Source: Methyloprofundus sp.
Lineage (GTDB): Bacteria > Pseudomonadota > Gammaproteobacteria > Methylococcales > Methylomonadaceae
NCBI GenBank assembly: GCA_016592635.1
Contig: AP023240.1
Span: 3,203,630 to 3,267,629 of the forward strand
Direction: 5' to 3'
DNA length: 64,000 nucleotides
The notes under the pieces are model-generated. The model saw only the letters and a list, made by a program, of their open reading frames with translations. It had not been told where the DNA came from and ran no database searches. The position numbers were made by a program, and so were the translations under genes. Shown here one piece after another: positions 57,583-64,000 of this stretch (the first letter of the stretch is position 1; every line of letters starts with the position of its first letter).

Positions 57583-57834
57583 TTATCTTGCAACATCCCG
57601 CTGCAGCTCCGCTTTTTCCTCTTTACTTAAGCGATTAATTAAACTCATGGCTATTTCTGCCGTCGTACTTGTTGGTGGATTAAGCGTATGCTTATAAGCC
57701 AGCGTCGTTACAAACCTTGCACCACATGCACTTGTATTTTCACACTGACAATACAAATCTTTAACGGTAGCAGTCAAGCTATTGCTGGATGTAATTAACG
57801 CCTTGGAATCACAATGCGGACACATTACGCGCAT
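57583..57834 (-). CDS. Ogr/Delta-like zinc-finger phage activator
   Basis: An 83-residue protein with the four-cysteine zinc finger of P2-type Ogr and P4 Delta: CPHC near residue 5, then CQCENTSACGARFV near 29-42. These proteins turn on late phage genes by contacting RNA polymerase. No other P2-like gene is in the window, so it is a lone remnant of a prophage or satellite within the island. Confidence 0.82.
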   Translation of the reverse strand: MRVMCPHCDSKALITSSNSLTATVKDLYCQCENTSACGARFVTTLAYKHTLNPPTSTTAEIAMSLINRLSKEEKAELQRDVAR

Positions 57835-57889
57835 AAATTTCCTATTCAGTTATTTGCCTTTAAAAACAACACGTCTCCAATCACTTAAT

Positions 57890-58045
57890 CTGGCGCGCCA
57901 TCCTACCTCATGAAATATTGGGACTCCTGTCGCCAACATTCATTCACATACAGAGCGAATCGTAATATGCCCCAGTTCGTCCTGCGTCCGGATCAACTAC
58001 GCACAGAAGCCGCTTCGTTAAGCCTACCTCACTGACTTGACGCCT
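57890..58045. repeat. Dispersed non-coding repeat, short copy
   Basis: It matches the first half of the block at 48017-48310 over about 150 bases: GGCGCGCCAT, GGACTCCTGTC, CCTGCGTCCG, ACTACGCACA and GCCGCTTCGT occur in the same order with similar spacing. It lies between the Ogr-like gene and the ribbon-helix-helix gene and is GC-richer than both. Confidence 0.65.
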
Positions 58046-58346
58046 ATCGGAATGTGACATACCCAAAGCTTTTAGCTTTTGCAACATGCCTTTTACCTGC
58101 TTTAAGAAGCTTAGCCATCTCTTCAGAAGACAATTCCGCTTTAACCGGCTCAATATCTGCGATCATAACCAGAAATTTCTTATTATTTTCTTTTTGCTCC
58201 AGCTCCTTAAGCGCATTTGCAATCGCCCTATTCATTAAAGCTGTTTTCTGTCCTCTTGGGATACGATCAAGCCTCTGTTTGTTCTCTTGTGTCAGATATA
58301 AAGTTGTTCTGACTTTATGCTGAGTATCACTGTGAGTATTTTTCAT
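58044..58346 (-). CDS. Ribbon-helix-helix-type small protein (antitoxin-like)
   Basis: About 100 residues from ATG 58346 (an ATG at 58367 adds seven). The stretch KVRTTLYLTQENKQRLDRIPRG resembles the N-terminal strand and helix of ribbon-helix-helix regulators. The rest is helical and rich in Glu/Lys. No toxin partner lies beside it. Probably an orphan antitoxin or plasmid-type regulator; weak family support. Confidence 0.5.
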   Translation of the reverse strand: MKNTHSDTQHKVRTTLYLTQENKQRLDRIPRGQKTALMNRAIANALKELEQKENNKKFLVMIADIEPVKAELSSEEMAKLLKAGKRHVAKAKSFGYVTFR

Positions 58347-58455
58347 CGTATTATTTTTACAATCCAATTATGACACCATTGTATAACACCCAAAATAGGG
58401 GGAGGTAATAAAGTTTCCTGATTACCCATAACCCTCAACCATATTCAAGAACGCT

Positions 58456-58530
58456 CGTCATCCTATGCTTTTAGCAGGAATCTATAGGCCTAAGCAATAG
58501 ATTCCCGATAAAAAGACTTCGGGAATGACG
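58456..58530. repeat. Palindromic repeat ending in CGTCAT / ATGACG
   Basis: A 75-base element with imperfect inverted arms: it opens CGTCATCC and closes GGGAATGACG, with AATCTA / TAGATT pairing nearer the centre. The text resembles short palindromes scattered in many bacterial genomes. It is alone between two regulator genes. Confidence 0.55.
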
Positions 58531-58598
58531 AGGTTGATTTTTTATGTTTCAGATATAGGAATCCCCAACCCTTTCAGCTTTTTTATCGCCATAATCCA

Positions 58599-58958
58599 CT
58601 ACAGCAAATCACCTACCTCAACTGCTAACACATCCGCGATCACCCGCAGTACTTTAACCGTGCCATCGCGCTTGCCTGTTTCAATCTGCCCGATATAGGC
58701 TTGCGCCAACTCTGATGCTGCAGACAATTGTACTTGAGTCAGACCACGATACTTGCGCCATACCTTCACCTTATTTTCCCCTGATACAAGCTGCGTCACC
58801 AACTCAGAGGGAAGCAGCTCTTCATCTGTCGCAACGGCTCTATCAAAAGCCACCACATCATCCAGCATCTCAGATTTTTCTACCAATAAGGCATAATCTG
58901 CTACAGGAATCACCGCATATTCTGGTGTTCCATTATTTTCTATATATTGCACGCTCAT
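58599..58958 (-). CDS. XRE-family helix-turn-helix antitoxin-like regulator
   Basis: About 119 residues from ATG 58958 (a start at 58997 adds 13 residues). The N-terminal half has the look of a Phd-like segment (EYAVIPVADYALLVEK), and the C-terminal half is a Cro/CI helix-turn-helix (LTQVQLSAASELAQAYIGQIETGKRDGT). This is the layout of antitoxins that repress their own operon. No toxin adjoins it on its strand, and it is divergent from relB. Confidence 0.75.
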   Translation of the reverse strand: MSVQYIENNGTPEYAVIPVADYALLVEKSEMLDDVVAFDRAVATDEELLPSELVTQLVSGENKVKVWRKYRGLTQVQLSAASELAQAYIGQIETGKRDGTVKVLRVIADVLAVEVGDLL

Positions 58959-59102
58959 TTGTAAATACCCCCTCAAAAAAACACTATGGCATAGCAATAA
59001 AGTTTTGCACCAACTCCAACAGAGCCATATTTTATACTTACAATAATATAGCCTATTCGTGCTACACTAAAAACCCACCTTAATTAACCATTCCAAAACA
59101 CT

Positions 59103-59372
59103 ATGCCACACGTAAAAAATGAAGTGGTTCGCGCAAGAGTTGAACCAGAATTAAAACACAGTGCAGAACAAGTTCTAAATAGCTTAGGCATGAGTATGAC
59201 CGAAGCCATTCGCCTTTTCCTTACCCAAGTATCACTACGTCAGGAATTTCCCATTGAGCTTAAAATACCCAACAACACCACATTAAAAGCCATGGCGGCA
59301 GAACCCACCCCGACAAGCTACGAATCAGCAGATGCATTATTTGATGAGGTACTGAGTGACTCTCAGCATTAG
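59103..59372 (+). CDS. RelB/DinJ family antitoxin
   Basis: An 89-residue ribbon-helix-helix antitoxin: VVRARVEPELKHSAEQVLNSLGMSMTEAIRLFL is the DinJ N-terminal pattern. It overlaps the toxin gene after it by 17 bases. The pair should form a complex that blocks the toxin and represses the operon. The module looks intact. Confidence 0.9.
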   Translation: MPHVKNEVVRARVEPELKHSAEQVLNSLGMSMTEAIRLFLTQVSLRQEFPIELKIPNNTTLKAMAAEPTPTSYESADALFDEVLSDSQH

Positions 59373-59640
59373 AGTAAAAAGTCAGTTCAAAAAAGACCTG
59401 AAAAAAGCAGACCGCGACCCGAACAAAAATACAGCTTTACTCAAATTATTGATTAAGGACTATCTAATGCAAAACATCCCACTCCCAGTTCAATTTAAGC
59501 CTCATGCCTTAACCGGTAACTGGAAACCACACCAAGAGTGTCATGTTCAACCCGACTTCTTGCTAATATGGGATATAGACAAAGAAGCCAATCAATTAAT
59601 TTTGGTGCGCTGCGGTTCTCATTCTGAATTATTTGGCTAA
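59356..59640 (+). CDS. YafQ family endoribonuclease toxin
   Basis: A 94-residue RelE-superfamily mRNA interferase that starts with GTG (GTG ACT CTC). It has FKKDLKKADRD near the N-terminus, the LTGNWKPHQECHVQPDFLLIW block and the final RCGSHSELF with the catalytic-type His. E. coli YafQ cuts mRNA in the ribosome. It overlaps its antitoxin by 17 bases. No inactivating change is seen. Confidence 0.9.
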   Translation: MTLSIRVKSQFKKDLKKADRDPNKNTALLKLLIKDYLMQNIPLPVQFKPHALTGNWKPHQECHVQPDFLLIWDIDKEANQLILVRCGSHSELFG

Positions 59641-59730
59641 CCCACAAGCACCGACACAAAAGGCGGTGCTGCAGCAAGACCTATCAGCAGGCTAACGAGT
59701 TCAACATTACAAAGCCAAGGTAATCATCAA

Positions 59731-59913
59731 ATGGATTTTATAAAAGACACGCTTTGCAGCGGTATTGGCTTCATCCTATCAGCCATAAAATTTATTTTTA
59801 TTGGCTGGCTAGGACTCATAGCATTCCTTTTGTTGGGCGATCTATTCTGGTGGCTACTTGAGCTATGGTTTATTAGTGGTATTTTTTTTAGCCATGCAGA
59901 TCATCAAGATTAA
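59731..59913 (+). CDS. Small hydrophobic protein, unknown
   Basis: A 60-residue protein, almost all hydrophobic after residue 12, with two likely helices (GFILSAIKFIFIGWLGLIAFLLL and LFWWLLELWFISGIFF). An AAGG site lies about 10 bases before ATG. No family is recognised. It follows the YafQ module at 90 bases and may be a small membrane peptide or a chance frame. Confidence 0.4.
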   Translation: MDFIKDTLCSGIGFILSAIKFIFIGWLGLIAFLLLGDLFWWLLELWFISGIFFSHADHQD

Positions 59914-60136
59914 CGAACAATAATGAGTCCTATGCTACGTATACAGACGTTTTTTATATGTTCTTTAAAAAGAACCAAAATAATGTGCTGCGCGGCTTTT
60001 TTATAATACATGGCACAGTATTAAGGTTTTGCTATACTTTGAAGCACTGGGCTAGGTTTAGCGGCCAAAAGCAGGACTCGTCATCTTGTTGCCCAGTGAT
60101 CTTTCTATGACCGCCTCACTTTGACAAGGTGTTTTC

Positions 60137-60427
60137 GTGACAATTCCAAGTAAAAAAGAGTTTCAAGACTTAATCGACCTATGTAATACAGAACGGTTCC
60201 CAGACTCCATAGATATTCAGCTTAACAAAGCACAAGAACATGTAAGGTCAATCTTATCTGAATTTATCTACAAAAGAACCGCTGCACTTAAGGAGATGCA
60301 AGCACTCCCTGCTTATGACTGGCTTAATAATAAAAATGGTTTTTTATTTTCTAATGCAATCGATCTTATTTATCCTTTCACTACCGTACACTTTTTCACC
60401 TCCTCACAGCAATGCCTTGCCCGATAA
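60137..60427 (+). CDS. Hypothetical protein, 3' end probably replaced by insertion-sequence DNA
   Basis: A 96-residue frame from GTG 60137 with AAGGTG upstream. No family is recognised. The last 8 codons or so overlap the end of a transposase fragment on the other strand (60404-60578), so the native C-terminus is probably lost to that insertion and the protein is truncated. Confidence 0.5.
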   Translation: MTIPSKKEFQDLIDLCNTERFPDSIDIQLNKAQEHVRSILSEFIYKRTAALKEMQALPAYDWLNNKNGFLFSNAIDLIYPFTTVHFFTSSQQCLAR

Positions 60428-60578
60428 TGTGAGGCAGAATTGAGGGAGTATTTTTCCTTCTCTCAGCAGGCGCTTTAATAACCGCACTCCAAGAGTAAAC
60501 AAACTCAAATCACAACGATCTTTGCGATGAATAATTTTATCCCAGTTCTTAGTCAGAGCAAGTTCCCCTAAATAAACC
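60404..60578 (-). pseudogene. C-terminal fragment of an IS4-type transposase
   Basis: On the minus strand an open frame reads LGELALTKNWDKIIHRKD, then LFTLGVRLLKRLLREG and ends at 60404. The ending LGVRLLKRLL...GKAL resembles the C-termini of IS4-family transposases. It is cut off at its upstream side exactly at the left end of the IS1 element at 60579, so the rest of the gene is gone. Confidence 0.6.
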
Positions 60579-60596
60579 GGTAGTGGGTCGAAGCTG

Positions 60597-60620
60597 TAGT
60601 TTTCTGTATAATGGCAATTT
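60597..60620 (+). promoter_or_regulatory. IS1 promoter and leader
   Basis: TATAAT (about 60608-60613, in CTGTATAATGG) lies inside the left end just before the insA start at 60621, the usual place for the IS1 promoter partly within the inverted repeat. Confidence 0.45.
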
Positions 60621-60911
60621 ATGACATGTTACCAAGAAATTCACTGCCCCTATTGCGATAGTTCTAAAATAACCAAATCAGGAAAAAATGCAACAGGAGC
60701 ACAGCGCTATTTATGCCAAAATCCAGACTGCAATACGCAAACATTTATGCTTACCTATCGTTATAAAGCTTGTGAGCCAGGAATCACAGAAAAAATAGTA
60801 GAAATGGCTATCAATTCAAGTGGTATTCGAGATACTGCCCGTGTACTTAAAATCAATAAAAATACAGTCATCAATACGCTAAAAAAAAAGAAAACAGGCT
60901 TGTTCAAGTAA
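60621..60911 (+). CDS. insA: IS1 InsA protein (DNA-binding and frameshift leader)
   Basis: A 96-residue protein with the IS1 zinc finger (CPYCDSSKITKSGK...CQNPDC) and a helix-turn-helix (GIRDTARVLKINKNTVINTLKKKK). On its own it binds the ends and represses; joined to InsB by a -1 frameshift on the A-run at 60881-60889 it forms the transposase. The stop is at 60911. I see no defect. Confidence 0.9.
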   Translation: MTCYQEIHCPYCDSSKITKSGKNATGAQRYLCQNPDCNTQTFMLTYRYKACEPGITEKIVEMAINSSGIRDTARVLKINKNTVINTLKKKKTGLFK

Positions 60912-61366
60912 ACCCTAACTTTCAAATACCAACAGCAGATGCAGAAGTAACGCTTATTTGTGAAGAGGCTGAACTAGACGAGCAATGGTCATTCGTAGAG
61001 AAAAAGTCGAATCAACGCTGGATTTGGTACGCCGTTGAGCATTCAACGAATACTATTCTTGCTTATGTTTTTGGCAAGCGTAAGGATATTGTATTTAAGG
61101 AATTAAAAGCATTGCTTGAACCATTAAATATCAAGCGTTATTACACTGATGACTGGGGAGCTTATGATCGTCATATTGACTCTAATAAACACGAAGTTGG
61201 GAAGCGTAATACACAAAAAATCGAGCGTAAAAATTTAAATCTAAGAACGTGGATTAAACGGCTGACGCGAAAAACAATTTGCTTTTCAAAATCTGAAAAA
61301 ATGCATGATATTGTTATCGGTTTACTGATTAATAAGGTTGAGTTTGGGCTGGACATTCATTCTTAA
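60887..61366 (+). CDS. insB: IS1 InsB catalytic part, expressed by -1 frameshift
   Basis: In the -1 frame after the A9 run the reading continues ENRLVQVNPNFQIPTADAE and on to the stop at 61366 without interruption. The DDE triad is present: Asp in ELDEQWSFVE, Asp in YYTDDWGAYDRH and Glu in QKIERKNLNLRTW. The frame has no good start of its own before 61112, which fits production as an InsAB fusion. The transposase looks intact. Confidence 0.85.
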   Translation, partial: KENRLVQVNPNFQIPTADAEVTLICEEAELDEQWSFVEKKSNQRWIWYAVEHSTNTILAYVFGKRKDIVFKELKALLEPLNIKRYYTDDWGAYDRHIDSNKHEVGKRNTQKIERKNLNLRTWIKRLTRKTICFSKSEKMHDIVIGLLINKVEFGLDIHS

Positions 61367-61387
61367 CAACAGATTCGACCCACTACC

Positions 61388-61869
61388 GAAGGGAGTTACA
61401 CGCCAATGCTTAAGGGGAATCGCTATATTTTCTTGAAAAATGAAGCTAATCTAACTGTAAAACAGAAAAAAATTAAAGAGGAACTAAGTATGGCAAAACT
61501 TAACTTAAAATCTATCCGAGCCCTGCAAATTCGCGAAGCATTTCAACAAATTTATGCTGCCGAAAGTACAGAGCAATTTGAAGGCTTGCTTAATAACTGG
61601 TATTACTGGGCTACTCATAGTCAACTAACTCCCATTGTAAAAGTAGCAAAGACAATCAAGAAGCATTGGGATGGAATTATCAGCTGGAAAGTGAGCCAAA
61701 TCAATAACGGTATTTTGGAAGGGCTAAACTCGGTTTTACAGGCAGCAAAAAGAAAAGCGAGAGGGTATAAAATGCAGCACTTCAAAACAATTGCTTATTT
61801 ATTAACTGGAAAATTAGACTTTTCAAAAATAAATGCTAATTGCTTACCCACTTGAAACTCAAAAGAGCC
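61388..61869 (+). pseudogene. 3' end of an ISL3 family element with transposase C-terminus
   Basis: An open frame from the IS1 right end to 61855 gives the C-terminal third of an ISL3 transposase: LKGNRYIFLKN, then SQINNGILEGLNSVLQAAKRKARGYK, which carries the catalytic Glu, and a TGKLDF ending. The sequence at 61846-61869 (complement GGCTCTTTTGAGTTTCAAGTGGGT) matches ISL3-type terminal repeats, so this is the right end of the element. Its left part is missing beyond the IS1. Confidence 0.75.
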
Positions 61870-62874
61870 AGAAAGGTGAGCATATCGCTTTACCATCGCT
61901 AAGGTTTTATGCCCTAAAACTTCAGCTATTTCAGCTAATGACGCACCATTCATAGCTAAATAAGAAGCTGTACAGTGGCGTAAGTCATGCCAATGAAAAT
62001 CATTGATACCCGCCTGCTTCAATGCATCATTGAAAGGCCGCCTTAAATCAATTGGTTTCTCTAGATTCTTACCAGGGAATAGCAATTTACTATCAATCCG
62101 TCTGACTTTATTATGATCTTGAAGTAACTCTAATGCATGTCCGACTAAAGGTACTCTACGTCGCTCTCCATTCTTTGTGTCATGCAAAATAATATAATTA
62201 TCTTTTAAGTTTACATCCTTCCATTGCAGCGTCATAAGCTCCCCTTGCCTCATGCCTGTACTCAACGCAAGTGTTACACACAGATAAAGCCAATCATTTG
62301 ATGACTCTTTGCAAGCCTCTAACAAAGCAATGCGCTCATCATCCTCTAGAAAACGTACTCTACCGCCTGACTCTTTAGGCTTTTTAACTTTTCGCATAGG
62401 TGAATCTTCCAGCCACTGCCATTCATTGACTGCAATTGTAAATGTATGCGATAAAGCCGCCATGTATCTAACAACAGTTGCAGGACTTCTCTGTGTTCCC
62501 CGATAAGTTTCGCCATTCGCTAATTCATCTCGGAACTGAACAATCAAAGCTGGTGTAATATCAGCTAGCAGATAATGCCCTAAATGCGATTTCCACCACT
62601 CTAGCTGTTGTGCCTGCTTTGATGCTTGCTTTGGTTTAGTTGGTAAGACATCCTTGATATACCTATCAACCATATCAGAGAATGTATGCTTCTTTGCCTC
62701 AGCTGTTTTGAAATGCCGTCCTTCACGAATGGCAGCTTCAGTATGCTGTGCCCATTTCTTAGCATCTGTTAGCCTGTCAAAGCTTGCTGTTTGTATTGGG
62801 TAGCCTTTTAACCGAACTCTCACACGATAGGTAGTTTTACCATCTTGGCTGGTATGTTTGTTAATTGATGCCAT
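61795..62874 (-). CDS. Tyrosine recombinase / integrase with foreign C-terminus
   Basis: A phage-type integrase of about 359 residues from ATG 62874 (62943 also possible). It has an Arm-type N-terminus, a SAM-like core-binding domain and the catalytic set R (GMRQGEL), HxxR (WHDLRHCTASY), H (LGHKTLAMV) and Tyr (KRYAHLS). From about codon 335 the reading passes into the ISL3 terminal repeat at 61869, so the last 24 residues are read from the insertion element, and the native tail after YAHLS is gone. Activity is doubtful. It points away from tRNA-Asn, its likely target. Confidence 0.9.
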   Translation of the reverse strand: MASINKHTSQDGKTTYRVRVRLKGYPIQTASFDRLTDAKKWAQHTEAAIREGRHFKTAEAKKHTFSDMVDRYIKDVLPTKPKQASKQAQQLEWWKSHLGHYLLADITPALIVQFRDELANGETYRGTQRSPATVVRYMAALSHTFTIAVNEWQWLEDSPMRKVKKPKESGGRVRFLEDDERIALLEACKESSNDWLYLCVTLALSTGMRQGELMTLQWKDVNLKDNYIILHDTKNGERRRVPLVGHALELLQDHNKVRRIDSKLLFPGKNLEKPIDLRRPFNDALKQAGINDFHWHDLRHCTASYLAMNGASLAEIAEVLGHKTLAMVKRYAHLSGSFEFQVGKQLAFIFEKSNFPVNK

Positions 62875-62943
62875 GATTGCCCCCTTGGGATAACCATAGA
62901 CTTTTGGTATTCTTATAGATAGCCATTGCTTTAACTCCATCAT

Positions 62944-63308
62944 AGTTAAAAAAATGGTCAGGGTTAAGGAGGTACTGGTAACACCCTCTTAATCCGACAA
63001 CTCAATACTACAACAAAGCACAACAAACAGCAACAAGGGATACATAATCACTTGAATATTTAAATTAAATCATTAAATATCAATAGATTAATAAATATAA
63101 ATATTTATATTGTCCACTAAATGTCCACCAACAAGGCAAAACTACCCTTACATACAAACTTAATTTTATTTTTGAAAGAGAAAGGGCGTATACAATCAAA
63201 CCCAAATTTCTTTGGTTTTGAAGCTAAGATACCTTGAAGCAATACAGAAAAGTTTTGTTGTGGTTATTTGCCCTCGAATGGACAACCAGTGGACAACAGG
63301 CAAAAAAA
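62944..63308. other. Integrase upstream region, possible attachment site
   Basis: About 365 bases between the integrase and the tRNA terminator. It contains several short repeats of GTCCACnA and GTGGACAAC type (around 63113-63130 and 63275-63298) that could be arm sites for the integrase. No ORF here is credible; the frames that cross into the tRNAs are chance readings. Confidence 0.4.
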
Positions 63309-63334
63309 AGGGCCGTAGATTTCTCTACAGCCCT
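63302..63334 (-). terminator. Intrinsic terminator of the csrA/tRNA unit
   Basis: On the minus strand an 11-base stem (AGGGCTGTAGA with TCTACGGCCCT, one wobble) with a 4-base loop is followed by eight T. It lies 10 bases after the 3' end of tRNA-Asn, so it ends the tRNA transcript. Confidence 0.85.
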
Positions 63335-63343
63335 CGCCTTACT

Positions 63344-63419
63344 TGGCTCCCCCGGACGGGCTCGAACCGCCGACCTAGTGATTAACAGTCACCCGCTCTA
63401 CCAACTGAGCTACAGGGGA
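63344..63419 (-). tRNA. tRNA-Asn (GTT)
   Basis: A 76-base cloverleaf with encoded CCA. Acceptor TCCCCTG pairs with CGGGGGA, D-loop AGCTCAGTTGGTAGAGC, anticodon loop CTGTTAA (GTT), T-arm GGTTCGAGCC. It is the last gene of the minus-strand tRNA unit, and its 3' end faces the integrase. Confidence 0.96.
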
Positions 63420-63438
63420 TTAAATCGTTATAAACAAA

Positions 63439-63515
63439 TGGCGCGCCCGAAGAGATTCGAACTCCTGACCGCTCGGTTCGTAGCCGAGTACTCTATCCAG
63501 CTGAGCTACGGGCGC
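63439..63515 (-). tRNA. tRNA-Arg (ACG)
   Basis: A 77-base cloverleaf with encoded CCA. Acceptor GCGCCCG pairs with CGGGCGC, the anticodon loop is CTACGAA (ACG, read as ICG after deamination), and the T-arm has GTTCGAAT. It keeps the usual position after tRNA-Ser and csrA. Confidence 0.96.
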
Positions 63516-63592
63516 TTTGTTTATCTTTTTTATTATCCTTGTTTTTTATTTCCTTGTCAATAAAATAATTGCATTTATCAACCTTTTTAATA

Positions 63593-63684
63593 TGGCGAAG
63601 AGGGAGGGATTCGAACCCTCGATGGGAGATAAAGCCCATACTCCCTTAGCAGGGGAGCGCCTTCGGCCTCTCGGCCACCTCTCC
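63593..63684 (-). tRNA. tRNA-Ser (GCT)
   Basis: A 92-base tRNA with the long variable arm of serine tRNAs and encoded CCA. Acceptor GGAGAGG, anticodon loop CTGCTAA (GCT), T-arm GGTTCGAATCC. It lies 10 bases after csrA on the same strand, the conserved gammaproteobacterial order. Confidence 0.96.
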
Positions 63685-63694
63685 AATATTAGTT

Positions 63695-63940
63695 TTACTC
63701 TTTATCTGCGCCCATAAGGCCAGCAGACCCAGAAGTTTCATTTTCACTCGCTACAGGTGCAGCAGAAGTTGCAGCTTGTTCGTTACGAATTCTTTCGTAA
63801 ATTTCTTCTCGGTGCACGGATACATCTTTTGGTGCATTAATACCAATACGGACTTGGTTACCTTTAACACCCAGAACAGTGACGGTTACATCATCACCTA
63901 TCATCAGGGTTTCCCCTACTCGACGCGTTAATATAAGCAT
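63695..63940 (-). CDS. csrA: Carbon storage regulator CsrA
   Basis: An 81-residue RNA-binding dimer that represses or stabilises mRNAs at GGA motifs. The sequence [18 protein letters not shown]...[13 protein letters not shown] is nearly canonical, with RNA-contacting Arg44-type residues in REEIYERI. The tail after residue 60 is longer than in E. coli CsrA (61) and is rich in Ala, Ser and Glu, so disordered. A GGGAGA site precedes ATG. Confidence 0.96.
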   Translation of the reverse strand: MLILTRRVGETLMIGDDVTVTVLGVKGNQVRIGINAPKDVSVHREEIYERIRNEQAATSAAPVASENETSGSAGLMGADKE

Positions 63941-64000
63941 CTATCATGTCTCCCTGTTCATCATAAGAGCCTTGCTACCTAGCTTGACTGAGCAAAACAT

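Larger units (their letters stand above)
60579..61387 (+). mobile_element. IS1 family insertion sequence, apparently complete
   Basis: An 809-bp element. The 19-base terminal inverted repeats are GGTAGTGGGTCGAAGCTGT (60579-60597) and its complement at 61369-61387, differing at one position. It holds the two overlapping frames of an IS1 transposase. The expected 8-9 bp target duplication is absent: AATAAACC lies at the left and GAAGGGAG at the right, so flanking DNA has been lost or the ends come from different events. Confidence 0.93.
56838..63343. mobile_element. Accessory island between norB and tRNA-Asn
   Basis: A stretch dense in mobile and defence-type genes: toxin-antitoxin modules, an Ogr/Delta phage activator, three kinds of insertion sequence and a tyrosine integrase, the last about 470 bases from the 3' end of tRNA-Asn. 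This is the layout of a tRNA-associated island that has decayed. I could not find a direct repeat of the tRNA 3' end at the left, so the left border is a guess from gene content. Confidence 0.5.

Noticed and set aside
59641..59730. Possible integron attC site after yafQ
   Set aside because: TAAC and GTT core-like triplets are present, but the paired L/R boxes of an attC site are not convincing and no integron integrase is in the window.
63234..63717. Two plus-strand ORFs across the tRNA genes (products with GRARTADL and REGFEPSM text)
   Set aside because: They are antisense readings of tRNA-Asn, tRNA-Arg and tRNA-Ser, a well-known source of false proteins.

Overview
The window is AT-rich chromosomal DNA, most likely from a gammaproteobacterial ribulose-monophosphate (RuMP) methylotroph of the type I methanotroph kind (Methylococcales). 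The case rests on adjacent hexulose-6-phosphate synthase and 6-phospho-3-hexuloisomerase genes with transketolase and transaldolase, on a complete zwf-edd-eda set leading into pyruvate dehydrogenase, and on gammaproteobacterial gene orders (lpoA-yraN-diaA-dolP next to rsmI and rnpB; rlpA-dacA-ybeD-lipB-lipA; csrA followed by tRNA-Ser and tRNA-Arg). No methane or methanol oxidation gene lies in the window, so methanotrophy itself is inferred.

Layout. 1-1150: a truncated exported protein and a PEP-CTERM matrixin protease. 1442-5598: a two-gene peptide-type ABC transporter, then ispA and xseB. 5679-16628: parE, a large MHYT-GAF-PAS-GGDEF-EAL protein, a CPBP protease pair, a YcgL protein, dcd, apbC and metG. 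16769-22988: the RuMP cluster, read on the minus strand as hxlA, hxlB, tkt, three unrecognised genes, tal. 23271-29063: cell envelope and housekeeping genes, rsmI, rnpB and a CRP-type regulator. 29193-35700: lipoate and peptidoglycan genes. 35841-47292: lpdA, aceF, aceE, eda, edd, zwf and an orphan Tat-exported TRAP-type binding protein. 47699-56752: a small acidic protein, argH, a phosphatase, class I adenylate cyclase, a PilZ protein and norCB. 56838-63343: an accessory island of toxin-antitoxin modules, insertion-sequence wreckage and a tyrosine integrase beside tRNA-Asn. 63344-63940: three tRNAs and csrA.

How the genes work together. HxlA and HxlB condense formaldehyde with ribulose 5-phosphate and isomerise the product to fructose 6-phosphate; Tkt and Tal regenerate the acceptor; Zwf, Edd and Eda carry hexose phosphate to pyruvate; AceEF-Lpd make acetyl-CoA, using lipoate attached by LipB and LipA. 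CyaA and the CRP protein form a cAMP circuit. The GGDEF/EAL and PilZ proteins point to c-di-GMP signalling.

The most unusual feature is the trio at 18189-19570, inside the RuMP cluster. All three proteins carry spaced copies of one seven-residue motif, [ST]-[GS]-V-[AES]-[KR]-Y-[LVI], twelve copies in all. One of them has a signal peptide, two periplasmic repeats of a different kind and a membrane segment ahead of its motif-bearing tail. I read this as a possible membrane-anchored scaffold or tethering system tied to formaldehyde assimilation; that role is inference. The second area of interest is the island at the right, where an apparently intact IS1-type element sits between fragments of two other transposons and the integrase has lost its native C-terminus.
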